A DNA stretch of 64,000 nucleotides from Prosthecochloris sp. (GTDB taxonomy: Bacteria; Bacteroidota; Chlorobiia; Chlorobiales; Chlorobiaceae), in NCBI GenBank assembly GCA_015482705.2, contig JADMLA020000008.1, positions 139,683 to 203,682 on the forward strand, read 5' to 3'. The notes under the pieces were generated by a model. It made no database searches and was not told the DNA's origin. It saw only the letters and a program-made list of their open reading frames with translations. Below are positions 1-9,038 of this stretch, in pieces; position 1 is the first letter of the stretch, and every line of letters starts with the position of its first letter. Made by a program: the position numbers and the translations under genes.

Positions 1-1403
1 ACATCTCTTCCGGGCATCATGGTTTCGGCATCATCGAGGCTCAAGGCTGCATTTACGATAGTCGCCGCGACAGTACTTCCGCCTTTTCTTCCTTCGATAA
101 TGACCGCAGGGATTTTTCCTATTACGGCTTTCAACCTCAGTTTCGATTCAATGACATTGACAAAGCCTACCGGAGCTCCGATAATCCCCATAGGGCTATA
201 TCGTTTGCGACACAAAAGATCCGAAAGCTCGATCAGGGCTGTCGGTGCATTGCCGACAACATACAGCGCATCAGGGTGTTCCTCTACAGCAAGTCGCATA
301 CCTGCCTGTGTGCGGGTGATACCCTGATCGCTGGCAAGAGATTGAACTCTCGGATCGTCCAGATAACAGATCACTTCAATGCCATATCTCTCGATCGCTG
401 CTTTTCTAAAACCCGACCGGACCATGGTCACATCGGTAATGATGGTTGCGCTTCCTGCAGTTAGTTTTTCATGCAGCCGCTCTACCGCCCGGGGAGTGGT
501 ATAAAGAATATCTTCGAAATCAAAATCAGCGGTCGTATGAATGGCGTGCATCATCGCCCACTTGGTATCGTAAGCATAGCCACTTCGTTTCAATCGCTTT
601 TCAATCGCACTGAAACTGTCGCTCATGATCGACTGTCCAACGCTCATACTCCCGGTAGCTCCTGGAGAAAAGTAACCCCTTGGCGTGATCATTCTGCAGC
701 CTTCGGCGAAAGTCTGTCGGTTACCGATTATCATAACACTGAACATGTCGAGTGTTTCCGGATCGAAATCGGAAAGAGTAGTGATAACGATACTCTCGTT
801 GTCTCTTTCAGCATGACGCACGATACCGACAGGAGTGTCACCCGAACGCTCTACCAGAAAAAGCTCCTTGAGCCTGTAAATCTGCCAGTATCTCCCGTTG
901 CTTTTCGGGTTGTATACGGCAGTCACAAAATCAGCGCTCGCTGCCGCTCTGATGCGCTGTTCGATAACGTTCCAGGGAGTGAGAAGATCGGAAAGAGAAA
1001 TAACACAAAAATCATGCCCTGTCGGGGCTCCAAGCTTTGCTGCCGCTGCCTGAAAAGCACTTATTCCCGGCTGAATACTGACGGCGACATTGTCATAATC
1101 CTTTTTTTGCGACATTTCCATAACCAGAGGCGCCATCCCGTAAACCCCCGCATCCCCTGAACTGACAACAACAACATTCATGCCCTCGAGAGCGAGAGTG
1201 AATGCCCTCTTGGCACGGTCACGCTCTTTTTTCATCCCACTATCGATCAAAAGAACATGCTCAGGTATGAAATGCTCTATCAGTCGTATGTAATAGTTAT
1301 AGCCGATAACGGCATCCGCCTCCCGTATAGCGGTCAGTACGCGCGGCGCAATCAGATCGAGGCTCCCTGGTCCCAATCCGACAACTGTTATTTTTCCGGA
1401 CAT
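1..1403 (-). CDS. CbiH-CbiC fusion: cobalt-precorrin-3B C17-methyltransferase / precorrin-8X methylmutase (3' end outside window)
   Basis: Translating the minus strand from the ATG at 1403 gives an open frame of 467 codons that runs off the window start, so the C-terminus is missing. The first ~245 residues look like a tetrapyrrole methylase: an N-terminal VVGLGPGS motif, SSGDAGVYGMA and a VYNPKS segment, as in CbiH/CobJ (ring contraction, C17 methylation). From about residue 255 the sequence changes to a CbiC/CobH-type methylmutase, with MMHAIHTTADF carrying the expected catalytic His, then TDVTMVRSGF and GAPVGFVNV. Two consecutive corrin-ring steps are therefore on one polypeptide. The start overlaps the stop of cbiL by 16 bases, indicating translational coupling in a riboswitch-controlled operon. 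An oxygen-independent (Cbi) pathway is inferred from the likely anaerobic host; sequence alone does not separate CbiH from CobJ. Confidence 0.9.
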   Translation of the reverse strand, partial: MSGKITVVGLGPGSLDLIAPRVLTAIREADAVIGYNYYIRLIEHFIPEHVLLIDSGMKKERDRAKRAFTLALEGMNVVVVSSGDAGVYGMAPLVMEMSQKKDYDNVAVSIQPGISAFQAAAAKLGAPTGHDFCVISLSDLLTPWNVIEQRIRAAASADFVTAVYNPKSNGRYWQIYRLKELFLVERSGDTPVGIVRHAERDNESIVITTLSDFDPETLDMFSVMIIGNRQTFAEGCRMITPRGYFSPGATGSMSVGQSIMSDSFSAIEKRLKRSGYAYDTKWAMMHAIHTTADFDFEDILYTTPRAVERLHEKLTAGSATIITDVTMVRSGFRKAAIERYGIEVICYLDDPRVQSLASDQGITRTQAGMRLAVEEHPDALYVVGNAPTALIELSDLLCRKRYSPMGIIGAPVGFVNVIESKLRLKAVIGKIPAVIIEGRKGGSTVAATIVNAALSLDDAETMMPGRD

Positions 1404-2122
1404 AGGTTTCTAGAAGATCGATCCTTATTGAATAAAATTATCAGAGATAAATATGGTATGCGCCGTGATTCGAGATCATCGAGGCTACGACTCACAAACT
1501 CACGCGGTGTACCGAGATATTCGGCATACACGAAACCGATTCTTTTCTTCTCGAGGTATGAGTAAAGCTTTTCACCAAAAAGGGATAACTTCATCACAAC
1601 CACCGTTTCATACCTGTCCAGGCACTTATCGAGCTCATCTGTACTTTCAAAATCGGGGAGAACAAGAACTTTATCCGATCCGAGAGCTAACGGTACATGC
1701 GCAGAAGCTCCCGCAGCGACAAAAGCCGGTACCCCGGCAACCATCTCCACAGTAACCGAGGCTTTTTTCAGTCTTTCGAGCAAGTGTCCAAACGTACTGT
1801 ACAACCCTGCGTCCCCGATACATACAACCGCGATACATAAACTGTTTTCAAGGTCCTGCATGATAGAGGAAAAAGCCTTGTCATAAACCTTGTCAACCTC
1901 TTTTCTGGGCATTGTCATGGCAACAGGCATGCTTTTCAGCCTGGTCTCCGAGATACCGTGAACCTTCAGAATTTCAAGTGCAAAGCTGTTGACTTCGCCT
2001 GATCGGGTCAGGGTCGCCGGGTAATAGATCTTGTCAGCCCGAGCAAGAACCTTTATCGCTTTGATGGTCACAAGCTCCGGGTCTCCCGGTCCCAGTGAAA
2101 CCCCGTAAACCTTACTTCTCAA
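1388..2122 (-). CDS. cbiL: Precorrin-2 / cobalt-factor-II C20-methyltransferase
   Basis: A 244-residue SAM-dependent tetrapyrrole methylase. It opens with VYGVSLGPGDPELVTIKA, the typical CbiL/CobI N-terminus, followed by an IGDAGLYSTFGHL segment and VAGVPAFVAAGA, as in C20-methyltransferases of corrin synthesis. It starts at a TTG: there is no in-frame ATG near, and the family's N-terminal motif begins only five residues later. It is the first gene after the cobalamin riboswitch and overlaps the CbiH-CbiC fusion gene downstream. It acts in the cytoplasm on (cobalt-)precorrin-2. The cobI/cbiL distinction depends on when cobalt is inserted and cannot be read here. Confidence 0.9.
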   Translation of the reverse strand: MRSKVYGVSLGPGDPELVTIKAIKVLARADKIYYPATLTRSGEVNSFALEILKVHGISETRLKSMPVAMTMPRKEVDKVYDKAFSSIMQDLENSLCIAVVCIGDAGLYSTFGHLLERLKKASVTVEMVAGVPAFVAAGASAHVPLALGSDKVLVLPDFESTDELDKCLDRYETVVVMKLSLFGEKLYSYLEKKRIGFVYAEYLGTPREFVSRSLDDLESRRIPYLSLIILFNKDRSSRNLCPEK

Positions 2123-2174
2123 TGTTGAATCTTTTTTCGATTGAATTCCCTTTCCTTCAAAGCACTTTTTCCCC

Positions 2175-2198
2175 GGCCGTATGGCCGTATGGCCGTAT
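2175..2198. repeat. Three tandem copies of an 8-bp unit (GGCCGTAT)
   Basis: GGCCGTAT is repeated three times without interruption in the leader between the cobalamin riboswitch and cbiL. It lies about 50 bases upstream of the TTG start and is not part of any recognised gene. Such a repeat could vary in copy number, but that is inference. Confidence 0.8.
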
Positions 2199-2351
2199 GT
2201 TCATAAGAACTTGCCGAAAGAACCCTCAATCCATACAGGGAAAAAGAGCGGTTTGTTCAGCACGAGCAGAGCAAAAAAAGATGCATGAAACAGAAAGAGT
2301 TATTGCCATCTGCAGACTATATCCCGTAGTCCGATATGTATAAGCGACAAT

Positions 2352-2560
2352 TGACTGGCAGGTCTCCTGACTATGGCGGAATTTCTACTGACAACCTTCC
2401 CGCTTTTTCCGGGCGGAAAAATGCAGTGATTATCAGTAACTGCTTTCTTCAATGCACGAGGCCATGCACTGAAAAAGACAGTAAAACCGCTGGACAGTTG
2501 CGGGTACAGTGTACGATTTTCACGTACTTCCCTATTCTCCGGCTTTTAAACCGGCACCAG
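2352..2560 (-). promoter_or_regulatory. Cobalamin (B12) riboswitch upstream of the cbiL-cbiHC operon
   Basis: On the minus strand the sequence contains the B12 box AGTCAGGAGACCTGCC (2357-2372). About 130 bases 5' of it lies the conserved core ACTGTACCCGCAACTGT, preceded by AATAGGGAAG and a GTGAAAATC segment. These are the hallmark blocks of the AdoCbl aptamer in the right order and spacing. It reads toward cbiL, about 230 bases downstream, so high B12 should lower expression of the synthesis operon. The expression platform is not obvious; I see no clear terminator in the leader. Confidence 0.92.
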
Positions 2561-2632
2561 CAAAAAAAAGAAAGAACGATGTTTATAGAACGTTATATAC
2601 CAAAATAATTTTAAAGGGACAATGCACAAACA

Positions 2633-3106
2633 TCAGGCAGCCTGAGTCTCTCCAAAGATTTCACCTATTTTTCTGCGACGGTAGGCGAAAACATACTCGA
2701 GTCTGCTCTGGATAAGAAGCATATCGAGCATTTTACCGAAAAAGCCAAAGGGAATTTTATACTCTATGATATCAGTCACTTCGACTCCTCCGTGAATTTC
2801 CCTGAAAAGATGCCTGTGATGCCAGTATTCATAAGGTCCTTCTTCCTGCTCATCCTCGAACCCGTGGGGCTGGTCAACATGCGTTATCCTTGTGGACCAT
2901 TTGACCGGAAAATCGAAAAAAGGAAAAAGTTTGTAGCTGATAATCATTCCCTTCTGTAAACGACCGATAGTGTCCTCATTGGTTATCCTCATATGCATTT
3001 CCCGAGGCGTTATGAATACGAGATTCATGGGATCGGCAAAAAAATCCCACACCTCTTCTATTTCAGCAGATATTTTCTGTGTATATATCAACCTGTTGAC
3101 GTTCAT
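2633..3106 (-). CDS. SRPBCC-family (START/Bet v1-like) ligand-binding protein
   Basis: 157 residues from the ATG at 3106, preceded by an AGGT-type ribosome site; the longer open frame to 3214 adds an N-terminus unlike the family. The sequence has the SRPBCC layout: a first strand IYTQKISAEIEEVWDFFADP, then a segment with ITPREM, a WSTRITHVDQPHGFEDEQ strand pair, and a C-terminal helix (FGKMLDMLLIQSRLEYVFAYR). Such proteins bind hydrophobic ligands; many of this length are called CoxG-like or cyclase/dehydrase-like. No substrate can be deduced. It sits alone between the riboswitch and the divergent Nudix gene. Confidence 0.75.
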   Translation of the reverse strand: MNVNRLIYTQKISAEIEEVWDFFADPMNLVFITPREMHMRITNEDTIGRLQKGMIISYKLFPFFDFPVKWSTRITHVDQPHGFEDEQEEGPYEYWHHRHLFREIHGGVEVTDIIEYKIPFGFFGKMLDMLLIQSRLEYVFAYRRRKIGEIFGETQAA

Positions 3107-3272
3107 GATTACCTGAACTATTTGATACTTGTGTATCGAATCATTATGTAATGATTCACCATACCATATATAACTGCATAACCACATAAAACTATCCCTT
3201 TCGAAACGGGGCATCGATACTGTTTCGCCCTTTCAGGAAACATCTGTTCATCCCTATTTTTCACTGCCCGGA

Positions 3273-3725
3273 ATGGATCAGAAGCAATGTGAAGCACTGG
3301 ACTACTCGAAAATGGTAAAAGCCACAGTTACAGCAATCCTGTCACCCTCCGAAGCTGAAAGGTCGACGGTTCTTCTGACACGAAGAAACGTTGATCCATT
3401 TAAAAACTGCTGGTGTTTCCCTGGCGGGCATATCGACAACGGCGAAACAGCTTTAGCCGCTGTTATCCGTGAATCCGCGGAAGAAACCGGACTTTCAATG
3501 CAATCACCGTTTTTCCTCGGTTATTGTGATGAAGTGTTTCCCGAATACAGTTTCCATGCTGTTGTCCTCATGTTCTGCGGAACAGCAACGGGAACACTCA
3601 ACCCTCAACCCGGTGAAGTGTCGAATATAGGTTGGTTTTCGATCGATCATGCCCGTAAGCTTACCCTTGCATTCAACCATCAGGAAGTCCTCTACCGCTA
3701 TGAAAAGCATCTTGAAACCACGTAA
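3273..3725 (+). CDS. Nudix hydrolase
   Basis: 150 residues with a complete Nudix box at about residues 51-73: G-H-I-D-N-G-E, seven residues, then RESAEETGL, giving the metal-binding REx2EE core. Nudix enzymes cleave nucleoside diphosphates linked to another moiety; the substrate is not predictable here. The start could be Met14 instead, since residues 1-13 are not part of the fold. The 3' end overlaps the BtuF-like gene by 26 bases, suggesting co-transcription. Confidence 0.85.
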   Translation: MDQKQCEALDYSKMVKATVTAILSPSEAERSTVLLTRRNVDPFKNCWCFPGGHIDNGETALAAVIRESAEETGLSMQSPFFLGYCDEVFPEYSFHAVVLMFCGTATGTLNPQPGEVSNIGWFSIDHARKLTLAFNHQEVLYRYEKHLETT

Positions 3726-4590
3726 TTCTCCGATTCTTTTTTTGATCGTCTTTTCCGCAATCCTCATCGGATGTGGAAAAACGCAAAAAAAAGAAGCGAC
3801 GAGAAGCTCTTCGGATAAACCGACGATTGTCAGTCTGGCTCCCAGTATCACGGAAATGATCTATGCTATCGGAGCGGAGCGACAGCTTATAGGCAGAACA
3901 AGCGCATGCGATTGGCCTGCAGATGTAAAGAAAGTTCAGGTTGTCGGAGCTTTCGGACAGCCATCTCTTGAAGTCATTACAAGTCTCGTGCCCGACCTTG
4001 TAATCGATATCGATCTTGCGGACGAAAACATGGGAGAGAAAATAACCGCACTCGGGATCAGACGGGAACGCCTGAACATTCGTTCCCCTGAAGACATCCC
4101 GGCCGCGCTTCGTAAGCTTGGCGAACTGACGGACAACCGTGAACAAGCCGACAGCCTTGCGTTTCTAATCGATGATGGTCTGGAAAATTTCAGGAACACA
4201 ATCGACACAACTGCTATAACTCCGAAAGTGTATCTGGAAATATGGGATGATCCCCTCTGGACCGGAGGAAAAAGCAGCTACGTCTCAGCCCTCATCACCT
4301 ATGCCGGTGGTGAGAATATAGGGGATGCCGCTGAAAAGGAATATTTTGAGGTTTCTCCCGAATGGGTTATCAGACAAAACCCGGATATCATAGCCTGCAT
4401 GTACATGTCGAGAGAAAGTGATGTCGCAGCAGACATTGCCTCGAGACCAGGCTGGGATCATATCCAGGCTGTAAAAAGACAAAAAATTTATGACGATTTC
4501 GACAACAGCATATTTCTCCGTCCTGGTCCACGCGTTCTTGAAGGTATAGAACAACTCAGGCGTATTATCGTCGCTGCAAGTAAGGAATAA
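3700..4590 (+). CDS. BtuF-like cobalamin/Fe-siderophore ABC substrate-binding lipoprotein
   Basis: 296 residues from ATG 3700. The N-terminus is a lipoprotein signal: short basic stretch, hydrophobic core, and lipobox L-I-G-C with Cys25. The mature part has the class III binding-protein pattern of BtuF/FepB: IVSLAPSITEMIYAIGAERQ, then FGQPSLEVITSLVPDLVI, and a second lobe with a WTGGKSSYVSALITYAGG segment. It would capture vitamin B12 or a related chelate at the cell surface. No permease or ATPase gene is adjacent. B12 synthesis genes lie 1.6 kb away, which favours a corrinoid ligand, but this is inference. Confidence 0.82.
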   Translation: MKSILKPRNSPILFLIVFSAILIGCGKTQKKEATRSSSDKPTIVSLAPSITEMIYAIGAERQLIGRTSACDWPADVKKVQVVGAFGQPSLEVITSLVPDLVIDIDLADENMGEKITALGIRRERLNIRSPEDIPAALRKLGELTDNREQADSLAFLIDDGLENFRNTIDTTAITPKVYLEIWDDPLWTGGKSSYVSALITYAGGENIGDAAEKEYFEVSPEWVIRQNPDIIACMYMSRESDVAADIASRPGWDHIQAVKRQKIYDDFDNSIFLRPGPRVLEGIEQLRRIIVAASKE

Positions 4591-4699
4591 CGCTTGTACA
4601 CGGAGGCCGAACAAGACGAATAAGGTTTAAAGAGGAAAAAAGCAGCCAATTTTATATCTTTCCGGCTTTACTATTACTTATTACAAACAGCCTCCCTGC

Positions 4700-5977
4700 A
4701 TGAAGAAGTCACCTTTGGCGATATTGTTTTTGACAGTGCTACTCGACCTGATAGGGTTCGGTATTGTGCTGCCTCTTCTTCCGACATACGCCAAAGATCT
4801 TGGGGCAAGTCCCTTTATGATCGGTATTATTGCCGCTACTTATGCAAGCATGCAATTTCTTTTTTCTCCTGTCTGGGGAAGGCTCAGTGATTTCATCGGG
4901 CGAAGACCGGTCATGCTTGGCAGTATTTTTGTCGCCTCTATTTCCTATCTGTTTTTTGCAAAAGCATCGACAATTCCCCTGCTTATCCTCGCCCGCTCTC
5001 TTTCGGGTATCGGGTCCGCAAACATCGCTGCTGCGCAGGCCTACATAACCGATGTCACTGACAGTAACAACAGATCCAAGGCAATGGGCATGCTTGGTGC
5101 GGCTTTTGGAATAGGGTTTATCATAGGACCGTTGATCGGCGGTGTAGTCAAGACCAATTTCGGAATAGAAATGGTTGGCTTCGTCGCATCGGCGCTTATC
5201 GGTTTCGACTTTATCCTCGCGCTTTTCTTTCTTCCCGAATCCAACAAGGAAGCCAAAAAGATTTCGAGTTACTTTGGTGGCACAAGAAAACATTCGGGCA
5301 AGCCAAGGCTTTCATCCTTGAAAGAAAAGTCAGCGCTCTATTTCAAAGGTGTTTTTCAAGCGGTGAGCTCGCCACCCATAGCCCTGCTTTTGAGTGCTAA
5401 CTTCATATTCACCTTCGGCATCGTGAATATGCAGATCGCTTCGATTCTCCTCTGGAAGGAATATTTTTTGGCTTCTGACCAGCAGATAGGCTATTTGTTC
5501 GCTTACGTAGGGGTCATTTCAGTTATTGTCCAGGGAGGATTGATAAACCAGCTCAACAAACGTTTCGGAGAACACAAGCTTTTTCTCTGGGGCCACTTGA
5601 CAACATTCATAGGGGTATTTTTTATACCGTTCATACCACAGACAACGCTGTTCACCCTTGGTTTGGGAATCCTTTTTTTCTTCGGTATCGGCACAAGTCT
5701 AGCCAGTCCTATCAATATTTCAATGCTCTCTCTCTACAGCTATACGCAAAAGCAGGGACAAATAATGGGCTACGGACAGTCCATCAATTCTCTTGCGAGA
5801 ATTTTCGGTCCTGTCAGCGGCAGCATACTCTACGGCATGTACCCTTCGATGCCGTTTATTGTAGCAGGTGTCCTGATGGTAATTGGAACCGTCATATCCC
5901 TGAGTTTGTTCAGATACAAAATTGAAGCGTTTGACGCAGCGCCCGAATCATCGGTAAGTCCTCAGACGGTTGAATAG
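4700..5977 (+). CDS. MFS transporter, TetA/drug:H+ antiporter type
   Basis: 425 residues with about 12 predicted membrane segments. Motifs of the drug:proton antiporter group are visible: LDLIGFGIVLPLLPTYA in helix 1 (motif D1), the loop motif GRLSDFIGRRPVM (motif A), and GAAFGIGFIIGPLIGG in helix 5 (motif C, antiporters). It probably exports a small toxic or metabolic compound; the substrate is unknown. It follows the BtuF-like gene by 110 bases on the same strand. Confidence 0.85.
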   Translation: MKKSPLAILFLTVLLDLIGFGIVLPLLPTYAKDLGASPFMIGIIAATYASMQFLFSPVWGRLSDFIGRRPVMLGSIFVASISYLFFAKASTIPLLILARSLSGIGSANIAAAQAYITDVTDSNNRSKAMGMLGAAFGIGFIIGPLIGGVVKTNFGIEMVGFVASALIGFDFILALFFLPESNKEAKKISSYFGGTRKHSGKPRLSSLKEKSALYFKGVFQAVSSPPIALLLSANFIFTFGIVNMQIASILLWKEYFLASDQQIGYLFAYVGVISVIVQGGLINQLNKRFGEHKLFLWGHLTTFIGVFFIPFIPQTTLFTLGLGILFFFGIGTSLASPINISMLSLYSYTQKQGQIMGYGQSINSLARIFGPVSGSILYGMYPSMPFIVAGVLMVIGTVISLSLFRYKIEAFDAAPESSVSPQTVE

Positions 5978-6019
5978 CTGAAAAAGGGAAGATTTTTTTT
6001 CGAGAATCCAGATAGTGTT

Positions 6020-7447
6020 ATGTCCTGCAAGGAAAAACTGCCATACAACGCTCTTCCAGATATTCTTTACCGGATCGGAGATATTGCGGACCGGTCCGAT
6101 ACACCCTGCTATCTCGTCGGTGGCTACGTCAGAGATTTATTGATGCGTCAAGCAAGCCAGGATATCGATATCATGATTATCGGTGAGCCTGTATCATTTG
6201 CAAAACGAATCAAGCAAGAACTGGACGGCAAGAATTTTGTCGTTTTCGAGAGATTCAGGACAGCCCGATTTGAACTGGAAACCCATGATAGCGGTCCGAT
6301 GCTGCTCGAAATAGTAGGAGCCCGGAAAGAAAGCTACAATGCCGATTCGCGCAAACCCATAACTGAAATCGGATCGCTCGAGGATGATCTTTCAAGACGT
6401 GACTTTTCCATCAATGCAATGGCTGTATCGCTGAATCATGACAATCGAAACTGTCTCATCGATCTTTTCAACGGTTACGATGATCTTCGGAAAAAGGTTT
6501 TGAAAACACCTCTTGAACCTGAAAAAACCTTTTCTGACGACCCTTTGCGTATGATGAGGGCGGCAAGGTTTTCAAGCCAGCTTGAATTTCAGCTTGACAG
6601 GAAGGCAATGACCGCAATGTCTTCCATGGCGAAACGAATCAGAATTGTCTCGAAGGAACGCATAAGTGTAGAGTTTCTAAAAATCATAGCGAGCCCTAAA
6701 CCCTCTATAGGACTTATGATCCTCTACAAAACCGGTATTCTGCAGGAAATTTTCCCCGAGCTTACCGCCATGGCCGGGGTTGAACAGGTCGACGGCCTTG
6801 GACATAAGGATACTCTGTTCCATACCTTCCAGGTTGTCGACAAACTGTCCGAGAGCAGCGACAAACTGTGGCTCCGAATTGCAGCCCTGCTCCACGATAT
6901 TGCAAAACCCCTTACCAAACGTTTCAGCAGATCATCCGGTTGGACCTTCCACGGACACGAGGCTGTAGGAACCAAGCTCGCCAGGAAAATATTCAACTCG
7001 ATGCGCTGGCCGCTCGAACCGCTCCCCTATGTGCAGAAAATGATACGCCTGCATCATCGCCCAATCCCTCTTTCAAAAGGAGAAATCACCGATTCTGCCG
7101 TTAGAAGGCTCATGTACGAAGCCGGCGAAGATCTTGACGATCTGATGAAACTGTGCAGAGCTGACGTAACCAGTAAGAATCCTGGTAAAGTCAAGAGGAT
7201 CATGAACAACTTCAACATCGTGGAAAGAAAAATAGCGGAAGTTGCCGAAAAAGATCTGCTCGCAAAATGGAGGCCCCCTATCGACGGGTGTGATATCATG
7301 GAGACCCTCGGCCTTTCCGAGGGAAGGCTTGTCGGCATGATAAAGAAAAAAATGGAAGCCGCTGTCATCGAGGGCGAGATACCTTACAACCGTGAGGCTG
7401 CTCTCGACTACATAAAAAAAGCATACCGGGAGATGCAGAATTCATAG
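6020..7447 (+). CDS. CCA-adding enzyme / poly(A) polymerase family nucleotidyltransferase with HD domain
   Basis: 475 residues. The class II nucleotidyltransferase head is clear: LVGGYVRDLLMRQASQDIDI (G-G-x-V-R-D and the D-x-D metal site) near residues 33-52, then DLSRRDFSINAMA and the RMMRAARFSSQL segment that binds nucleotide and RNA. An HD phosphohydrolase domain follows (HDIAKPLTKRF, later LHHRP). This architecture is shared by tRNA CCA-adding enzymes and some poly(A) polymerases (PcnB/Cca), which cannot be told apart here. It matures tRNA 3' ends or adds A-tails in the cytoplasm. PurB follows 88 bases later. Confidence 0.88.
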   Translation: MSCKEKLPYNALPDILYRIGDIADRSDTPCYLVGGYVRDLLMRQASQDIDIMIIGEPVSFAKRIKQELDGKNFVVFERFRTARFELETHDSGPMLLEIVGARKESYNADSRKPITEIGSLEDDLSRRDFSINAMAVSLNHDNRNCLIDLFNGYDDLRKKVLKTPLEPEKTFSDDPLRMMRAARFSSQLEFQLDRKAMTAMSSMAKRIRIVSKERISVEFLKIIASPKPSIGLMILYKTGILQEIFPELTAMAGVEQVDGLGHKDTLFHTFQVVDKLSESSDKLWLRIAALLHDIAKPLTKRFSRSSGWTFHGHEAVGTKLARKIFNSMRWPLEPLPYVQKMIRLHHRPIPLSKGEITDSAVRRLMYEAGEDLDDLMKLCRADVTSKNPGKVKRIMNNFNIVERKIAEVAEKDLLAKWRPPIDGCDIMETLGLSEGRLVGMIKKKMEAAVIEGEIPYNREAALDYIKKAYREMQNS

Positions 7448-7534
7448 CAGGCAGCCATAAGTAAAAAGTAAATGATATATTAAGGCTTTTCGAAAATCCG
7501 GATCCTGCAATTGGATCCTCAAAAATAGAGCGCA

Positions 7535-8839
7535 GTGATACCACGTTACTCACCGAAAGACATGCAAGCCATCTGGACGGACGAGGCAAAGTTCGAACGC
7601 TGGTTAAAACTGGAAATAGCAGCTGTAGAAGCTCGCGTTGAATCCGGAGTTGTTCCTCGGGAAGCCCTGGACGCCATCAAAGAAAATGCAAAATTCAACG
7701 TTGACGAAATACTTGAAATCGAAAAAGAGACGAAACACGATGTCATAGCGTTCCTCACCAATGTCAATCAGTACGTAGGACCTCAGTCACGCTACATCCA
7801 TGAGGGGCTGACCTCTTCTGATGTTGGCGATACCTGCCTTGCCATGCAGATGCGCGATGCCGGAAGGATTCTTCTCAAAGATATCGAAAAACTCATCGAA
7901 GTACTGGGCAAAAGGGCGGTCGAATTCAAGTATACCCTGGAAATGGGTAGAACACATGGCATTCATGCCGAGCCGACAACCTTCGGTTTGAAACTGCTGC
8001 TCTGGCACCAGGAGATGCTTCGAAACCGGGAACGGCTCGAAAAGGCAGTTGAAAACATCTCCGTAGGCAAAATCTCAGGTGCGGTCGGCACCTACCAGCA
8101 TCTATCACCGGCTATTGAAGCGGCCGTATGCAAAAAACTCGACCTGAAACCATCACCGATTTCAACCCAGATTCTGCAACGTGACCGGCATGCCGAGTTT
8201 CTTACGACACTTGCGATCACAGCATCGTCAATCGAAAAGTTTTCCGTTGAGTTCCGCCATCTGCAACGTACGGAAGTCAGAGAAACAGAAGAATTTTTCA
8301 GCAAAGGCCAGAAAGGCAGCTCAGCCATGCCGCATAAACGAAACCCGATCACCTTTGAACGCCTGACCGGTCTTGCAAGGGTAGTTCGTTCGAACTCCAT
8401 CGCTGCTCTGGAAAATGTAGCACTCTGGCATGAAAGAGATATCTCACACTCATCGGTTGAAAGGGTCATCATGCCCGACTCGACGATAGCCCTGTGCTAT
8501 ATGCTTCGGACCTTTACCGATACCCTTGAAGATCTTCTTGTCTACCCGGACAGAATGAAAGAGAACTTCGATACATCCTACGGCCTCACTCTTTCGCAAA
8601 CATTACTTCTCGCACTTACAGGAAAAGGAATGAGCAGAGAAGAAGCCTATAAGCTCGTGCAACGTAATGCCATGAAAAGTTGGGAACAGAAAATCCAGCT
8701 TAAAGAAAACGTTCTGCAGGATCAGGATATCCTCGAACATGTTTCTGCTGAAGAAATAGAAAAACTCTTCTCATCGGAAAGCATACTCAACAAGCTTAGA
8801 AAAAGCGTCGACATCATCTTTGCCCGAAGTGGGCTCTGA
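7535..8839 (+). CDS. purB: Adenylosuccinate lyase
   Basis: 434 residues, usual length for the family. The fumarase/aspartase superfamily signature GSSAMPHKRNPI (signature loop with catalytic Ser) is present, as are TSSDVGDTCLAMQ and GRTHGIHAEPTTFG with the catalytic His. It cleaves SAICAR and adenylosuccinate, releasing fumarate, in purine synthesis. The start is a GTG (codes MIPRYSPKDM), chosen because PurB proteins typically begin with this MI-x-RY pattern; the ribosome site is weak. It lies downstream of the CCA-type enzyme on the same strand. Confidence 0.95.
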   Translation: MIPRYSPKDMQAIWTDEAKFERWLKLEIAAVEARVESGVVPREALDAIKENAKFNVDEILEIEKETKHDVIAFLTNVNQYVGPQSRYIHEGLTSSDVGDTCLAMQMRDAGRILLKDIEKLIEVLGKRAVEFKYTLEMGRTHGIHAEPTTFGLKLLLWHQEMLRNRERLEKAVENISVGKISGAVGTYQHLSPAIEAAVCKKLDLKPSPISTQILQRDRHAEFLTTLAITASSIEKFSVEFRHLQRTEVRETEEFFSKGQKGSSAMPHKRNPITFERLTGLARVVRSNSIAALENVALWHERDISHSSVERVIMPDSTIALCYMLRTFTDTLEDLLVYPDRMKENFDTSYGLTLSQTLLLALTGKGMSREEAYKLVQRNAMKSWEQKIQLKENVLQDQDILEHVSAEEIEKLFSSESILNKLRKSVDIIFARSGL

Positions 8840-8902
8840 GAAAATTAACGCCGTTAAGCTTGGTAATATCCGCGAATATTATTAAATTTCGTGCCGTTTT
8901 GT

Positions 8903-8935
8903 CCCCGAACCGGAGGCAATAAAGAGGGTTCGGGG
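8903..8935. other. Perfect 9-bp stem-loop between purB and the rnf operon
   Basis: CCCCGAACC pairs with GGTTCGGGG around a 15-base loop. No U-run follows on either strand, so it is not a standard intrinsic terminator. It may still end or protect purB mRNA, or act as an RNA or protein site. Confidence 0.6.
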
Positions 8936-8995
8936 TAGCACAGTACATCTCACATTTCACTGTCACCAGCTATCGGACATATTCATGGAACGCAG

Positions 8996-9018
8996 GTTAT
9001 TATTATGCCGATAATAAC
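8996..9018. other. Stem-loop just upstream of the rseC-like start
   Basis: GTTATTAT and ATAATAAC pair around TATGCCG. The repeat ends three bases before the AGGAGAGG ribosome site (9021-9028) of the RseC-like gene. It could be an operator of dyad symmetry or a leader hairpin affecting translation. Confidence 0.5.
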
Positions 9019-9038
9019 ATAGGAGAGGATTATGCTCT

